Source: Nissolia schottii
Lineage: Eukaryota > Streptophyta > Magnoliopsida > Fabales > Fabaceae
Assembly: GCA_003254905.1 (NCBI GenBank)
Contig: QANU01098975.1
Location: 687,138 to 751,137 of the forward strand
Length of the DNA: 64,000 bases
Direction of reading: 5' to 3'
In this document: one piece after another, positions 59,245-64,000 of the stretch
Layout of the letters: each line of letters begins with the position of its first letter
How positions within the stretch are numbered: position 1 is the stretch's first letter
The notes under the pieces: generated by a model
Seen by the model: the letters and a program-made list of their open reading frames with translations, nothing else
Told to the model about the DNA's origin: nothing
Database searches by the model: none
Made by a program: the position numbers and the translations under genes

Positions 59245-60069
59245 CATATAGACATTCAATCACATTCCAAGCATAAGGGGCTGGGGGTTCTTTTACGCGC
59301 CCTGTGGCTGCGTCCTCTTTCGTTCCTTTACTTGTTTGTCATTTCTCCTTCGCAGTCCGTGGGACCGTCGTCCCTATTCAGCTACGACCCACTTATTATT
59401 ACCGTCTCGTCGGCGACTGGGCAACGCTCCTTTCCCGAGTGGTAGCTAACCACGAATGCTCGCAAGCACGTTCTTATCGACCGACGATTCGGAGGTGACC
59501 ATCTAGAGTGCTATATGGTGAGGGGCCCACCCTATGATGGTACTAGGAGTGGACTCGTGCCTTGCTTATCTTTCTTCTTAACTTGAGCTCTTGCATGCCC
59601 TTATCGGCGGCCTTAACTTTACTTGATCTTTGCTCGCCCCTTACTGGCGGCCTTAACTTTTTTTCTTTTCTTTTCTTTCTTTCTTGACTTCTGGGTGGAA
59701 ACCCGCATTCAAACCTATGCCTGCGTTCTCTAAACTTTAGACTAGTTTACCTTGCGAAACTGGTGGGGGCTTGTCATGTATGACTTGCCAAGAGAGGAAA
59801 AGTTTCTATTACATATCTATGTACTTTTCTTTAAGGTACACCGAGCCCTGGTTTGCCGGAACCTTCTTAAGTAACATTTTCATTCCCTACATTCAATTAT
59901 GATCTTCATTTACATTAAGCATTACATTTCTAGTGATCTAGGGTTATCCTACGGTCCTAGTGGCAGCCGAGTCCTCATGATGCATGTTAACTTATATTTA
60001 TAACTCATTCATACATGGCACATTCATTCATATCAAGGAAGCATTCATGTTTAAGTATAGAACCTAGGT

Positions 60070-60102
60070 CATTTGAATGACACTCTTCAGGTCATTCAAA
60101 TG
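60070..60102. repeat. Diverged palindrome pair
   Basis: ATTTGAAT (60071) and ATTCAAAT (60094), 23 bp apart, in the context GGTCATT...GAC. This corresponds in pitch and LTR position to the CATTCGAATG array at 22.4 kb. Confidence 0.7.
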
Positions 60103-60134
60103 CACTAGATTCTGGGTCGTGGAGTGGTGCAAAG

Positions 60135-60427
60135 TGTAACATCCCGATTTTCTTAGAAAAATAATTAAACGCATAAGTAGTAAATTAATTTTTCTAATCT
60201 TGATTAGAGAACTAAATAGGAAAATTTTAGTAGAATATTCTTAGGAAATAAGACGTGTCGCGATAGGAAGTTCGGCTGACAGCCGAACGACCGTTGTACG
60301 CCGATAGGATTTTCTAACGTAAAAAAGGTGCCTGTGAAAATACTCTCTCAGAGGAAAATTCACAAACATCTTTAAATATTAATACCCAGAGGTAGAGGGG
60401 AATTAGAGGTTCGCGACGGTGTAAACG
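60135..60427 (+). mobile_element. Opposite-strand LTR end fragment, cut at an N
   Basis: It begins TGTAACATCCCGATTTTC, the sense start of this LTR class, inside a minus-sense LTR, and stops at the undetermined base 60428. Either a nested insertion with a missing remainder or a misjoin. Confidence 0.6.
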
Positions 60428-61265
60428 NATCACCATTAGGTGATTTAGAGCTAGCTTTACCCCCACCTTAAAGGATGGCTTGGGCGGTGAAGAGGAAGGC
60501 TTGAAAATTCCAAGCTTTGTTTCCCTGTTCACTGAGGAGGGAAAAACTCGGGAATATGGTGATGATGATGGCGGTGGCTTCTAGTGGGTGAATGGAATAT
60601 GGGAGTGATGGTGGGTGACCTGGTGGTCTCTCAAGGAAATGGGAATAAAGCCTTAGGCTTGACTCTCTTTGATTTTTCTCCTGGGAGGAAAAAGAAGGAA
60701 GAGGATGATGAGAGAAATGGAAGGTTGGGTTGCAGAGAGTGGTCTCGGGGCTGAGGGAAATTATGGAATTTGGAGAGAGGGTGGAGTATGAAAATGGAGC
60801 ACGAGGTATGGTGATTTGAGAGTTATAAAGGGGGTGGTTGGTGGGTATGATGGCCTCAGATACTCATGGCTGACCAAGGGGATTTCTCCCAAAATTCATC
60901 TCTGTGGGATCGCTCGCAATCTCGGTGCTTCGCGTACGGTGGTTCGACAAATATTTTGGACGCGCCCATGCGATCTTCTAATTTTCCTTGTTGGTAGTTT
61001 ACGTCCTGTTGGGGCATTCAGGAACTTATCTTCTCTTGGGAGCATCTTCCGGGCATTTTTCGGTGTCCGCAAAGATCTCGGATCGGTCCGAGGATTGCCT
61101 GGAGCCTTGGAAAAGTCCTTCGGAGTCGCGTGGCATTTGTTTGACCTATAGTCCCACGAGCCAAACGCAGCATCTTAGCCCTTCTTATGCCTTTATGCCC
61201 CAATTGGCTCATCCTTTATCTATTTGAGCGGGGTTTTTCGTGGTGGAAAAATCCAGGATGTTACA

Positions 61266-62253
61266 CAATGCACATGCAATGGTTTGCAATAGCTTCTTTA
61301 ACTACCTCCTTATCACTGAAATACTTCCCTATGTAGAGATCATGACCTAAAAAATAATAATTATCCAAGTCTCTAAACTCAGATGCACACATCCATTCAA
61401 CATCAAAGGTGCGCAAGAAAGTTGGTGCATCATTCGGTTGTTGATCTCCTTCGTCATCTGTAAAATTTAATGAACCCAAAAATAGAAAATTAATTATATA
61501 ACAGTTTAAGTGAACTTACATTTATTTATTAAATAGTAACTACATAATAATTTAAATCTACTTAAGAAATTTAACTATAATTTAATTTATTAAGCAAATA
61601 AACTATAATTACTAGTTAACAAATTTACAGTTCTGATACACAAGATCCTCTTAACGAGACGAGTGTAGAGCATACTTTGCAACTTTGTTAATCTATATAA
61701 TTATCAAATAATTTATTTAAAGTTATAATTTAATGTGGATAATAAGAGTACCTGAATCGTCATCAGTTCCATCGCCTTTAGAGATGTCACTTTCATGTTC
61801 ACTCCAACTCGCATCTCATCTTCATCTGCGAACATCTCATCATCTGACAATAATGTTGGTTCAACGTCCTACTGGTATACTTCTCCGAGTAGAATTTACA
61901 TCAACATTAGGACTAACTGTCTCGAAGTTCACAAATATATCAATGCCACTTAGATGTGTCTTATAATTTTCATATAAAGAAAATATCTGCTGCACTTGGA
62001 GGTCATTCGATATCGTAACAAGTTGATATGTAATCAACCCATTCATGAAAGACACTGGAGCCTTATATCTTATTCTTGCTATGCTCTTTTGAAAATGAAA
62101 ATAAATTGCACCACATAAATCTGAGAACAACATTGCCGGCTAAATTACAGTAAACTCCACAGCATTTTCACTAATAAACTTAACACCCTCAATATTAGAC
62201 TTTTACACAGAACCATTATAAAAAACAAACGCAACAACACCGCCCCTATTCAT
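61266..62253 (-). pseudogene. Mutator-like (MuDR) transposase N-terminal pseudogene
   Basis: Exon 1 62253-61752 begins MNRGGVVAFVFYNGSV, stop, KSNIEGVKFISENAVEFTVI, stop, then GAIYFHFQKSIARIRYKAP, VSFMNGLITYQLVTISNDLQ, VQQIFSLYENY: the usual N-terminal domain of plant MULE transposases. A GT-AG intron leads to exon 2 (61457 down), acidic, then MCASEFRDLDNY and IGKYFSDKEVVKEAIANHCM, the MuDR DBD-proximal motif, cut by the LTR at 61265 and resumed at 58058. Two premature stops and no catalytic domain: inactive. Confidence 0.8.
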
Positions 62254-62429
62254 ATTTTTTTTTTGAAAAATAGATACAGAAAATAAACACATAGCCTGGA
62301 AAAGAGAATGAAAGGAAATGGAGAAGGGAAGAAGAGGTGAATGAATGGTGTGTAATTTCCTTTGCATCTCTAGTATTTATAGAACTTGATTCTCTCGTTA
62401 CCTTATTTTTAAATTTTTTATTTCCTACA

Positions 62430-62640
62430 AGTGCTGAAATCGCCACCTGATCTGGCAATTTCAACCACTTGTCCTATCGACGAGTTGGTTTATGGTAGGT
62501 GCTAAAATAGCCACCTGTTTTAGCAATTTTAAGCACATACTGTCACGACAACTTTTTTTTTATTATTAAAGGTACTAAAATCACCATCTGCTCTGACAAT
62601 TTCAGTAGCTCCGCTCATACGATTGTAAATTTTATTTTAG
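62430..62640. repeat. ~70-bp tandem repeat upstream of MULE gene
   Basis: Three diverged units, each with GGTNCTNAAATCNCCACCTG and GGCAATTTCA, start near 62433, 62497 and 62570. Probably the subterminal region of the MULE. Confidence 0.7.
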
Positions 62641-64000
62641 GAACATATTACAGGCAAAAGTTTATTATGGATCCCCATCAAAGTAATTTTTCCTCCGTTG
62701 CAATCATTTCAATTCCATTGCAACCAGACACTTTTGTGTGCTATGTATACTTTAAAAAGTTATGTGTACAAGCATAATAGTTAATAAAAAAAAGTTGGTT
62801 GCTTAAATATTCCAAGGGGTAAATACTTCATCCTATTTAAATTATCCATTTTTTTATAATTTAAAAAAATTTATGAATTTTGTTATCATTTCATCTTCTA
62901 TATGATTGTAATAAACTTGTCATTAGTCAAATCATTGAAAGAGCCAATTTATAAGAGGTTTAGAAATTTACGGATCATTTGAGCTTAAGATGTACCTCTT
63001 TACAAATATTGTATTGAAAAGTATTAATTTATCACATTAAATCATACAATTTATTAATATGTCATATTAGATTATGAAATGGTAATAAAATTTGATGAAT
63101 TTAGTTGTAAAAATTATAAAAATGGATAAATTAAGAATCAAAGGGTATTTACCCCCATAAGGTATTTGAGAAACCACCATAAAAAAAATGAAAAATGATT
63201 GGTGTACAACCAATTTTCATGCCACCGTATTTCTAATTACATATTTTCATATGGCTGTTACTAATTTCGTACGCCATCTCACACACAATTTCACGCGAAT
63301 TTTTGCACACACATTTGTGACATCACTGTACAAATATATATAGCATAGGTGCACAAACATTTGAACCAATTAACACTAAATACTAATAGGCTAAAAATAT
63401 GAAAATGAATGGTGCACAAACATTTATCATATCTTTGCACAAATGTATACAACATACATGCACAAACATATGAATCAAATAACACTAAATACTAACAGAA
63501 CATAACATATTAATTAGTAGTGCATAAACATTTGTCACACAGTCACACTAAAGGACCAAAACATGAAAATGAGCAGTGCACAATTGTTTCAAGGTCCAAA
63601 TTCATCAATGGATTCTGGTGATCAAATCTATGGGATGGACGAGGTTTAACTCCTCAATCAAACTACTGATCTAATTATGCGATATGTTTATGCATTTATG
63701 TTTATCATGTTTGTGCAATATGGTAGTAGAAATTTGTGCATCATGCCTCTTTCCTTTTGTTCTATTAAATAATAAATTTGTGGTAATTATGTCTTAAGTT
63801 TGTGCATTTATGTTTAATATGTTTGTGTAATATGGTAATTAAAGTTTGTGAACTACTCATTGCTTAAGTTTTGTCTTTTTAGTATTTACTGTTAATTGTT
63901 TCATATGTTTGTGCACGTATGTGGTATATGTTTGTGTAATAATGTGACAAATGTTTGTGCACTACTAATTTCTCTATTTTGTTCTTTTAGTAATTAGTGT
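62641..64000. other. AT-rich region with inverted TGCACAAA/TTTGTGCA word arrays
   Basis: No gene. 63300-63590 carries GTGCACAAACATTT-type words; 63690-63970 carries the complementary GTTTGTGCATTTATG type, about 100 bp apart, making a loose inverted arrangement that runs off the window. Same words as 55.4-55.7 kb. Confidence 0.5.

Larger units (their letters stand above)
58059..61265 (-). mobile_element. Gypsy-family solo LTR, 3.2 kb, TSD CAATG
   Basis: TGAAACACAC...GGATGTTACA with CAATG at 58054-58058 and 61266-61270. Sense on minus. It carries the acidic-tail ORF (58445-58878), a GAGAAC/GCTCTC repeat (58892/58903), a diverged palindrome pair (60071/60094), and an opposite-strand LTR fragment at 60135-60427 ending in an N. 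Confidence 0.9.

Overview
The window is eukaryotic, from a dicot nuclear genome and most likely a legume. The evidence is a chloroplast-targeted photosystem II 5 kDa protein gene, GT-AG introns, abundant nested Copia and Gypsy LTR retrotransposons, a SIRE-like LTR with TAATCGATTAC motifs, and tRNA-derived SINEs. The family assignment is inference. No CRISPR, operon, rRNA or tRNA gene was seen. Gaps and single N characters (13257, 28045-28867, 30719, 47252, 47939, 48105-48294, 49923, 50610, 50776, 60428) mark a draft assembly.

Only three host genes look intact: a two-exon nuclear gene for the PSII 5 kDa protein (2542-3197, +), a nine-exon GH28 polygalacturonase (13553-9900, -) and a single-exon F-box/DUF295 gene (55223-54066, -). 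The rest is mainly layered mobile DNA.

Layout. 1-1749 is a Gypsy LTR end. 4432-8943 is a decayed Copia element carrying a SINE, with a second SINE at 9.5 kb. 14909-20826 is a small-LTR element (173 bp LTRs, TSD CACCC) that holds a glutaredoxin-S15-like pseudogene and an ARM-like fragment. It is interrupted by a 3.1 kb solo LTR (TSD AAACA) and a SIRE-like LTR. 21147-25398 is a 4.25 kb solo LTR (TSD GGTAG). 25520-39115 is a Copia pseudo-element split by a solo LTR (27238-29650, TSD TTGGT) and by an 8 kb gag-only Gypsy element (30398-38462, TSD GTATC). 39116-40320 is another LTR, followed by a CACTA terminus. 42.9-44.6 kb is Gypsy pol debris. 44794-51433 is a protease-to-RT deletion-derivative Copia, apparently repeated by misassembly. 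52496-53431 is a PIF/Harbinger-like element (TSD TAA). 56.5-62.3 kb is a MULE transposase pseudogene split by LTR insertions.

The most unusual signal is shared by the long LTRs. First, arrays of ~10-bp palindromes occur as pairs 20-24 bp apart; the palindrome sequence differs between families (CATTCGAATG, CGCTCAGCG, TAATCGATTA) but the pitch is kept. Second, a conserved GAGAAC/GTTCTC inverted repeat is followed in most copies by a sense-strand acidic ORF inside the R-U5 part of the LTR. Together these suggest a modular regulatory or coding cassette in the LTR that is worth testing.
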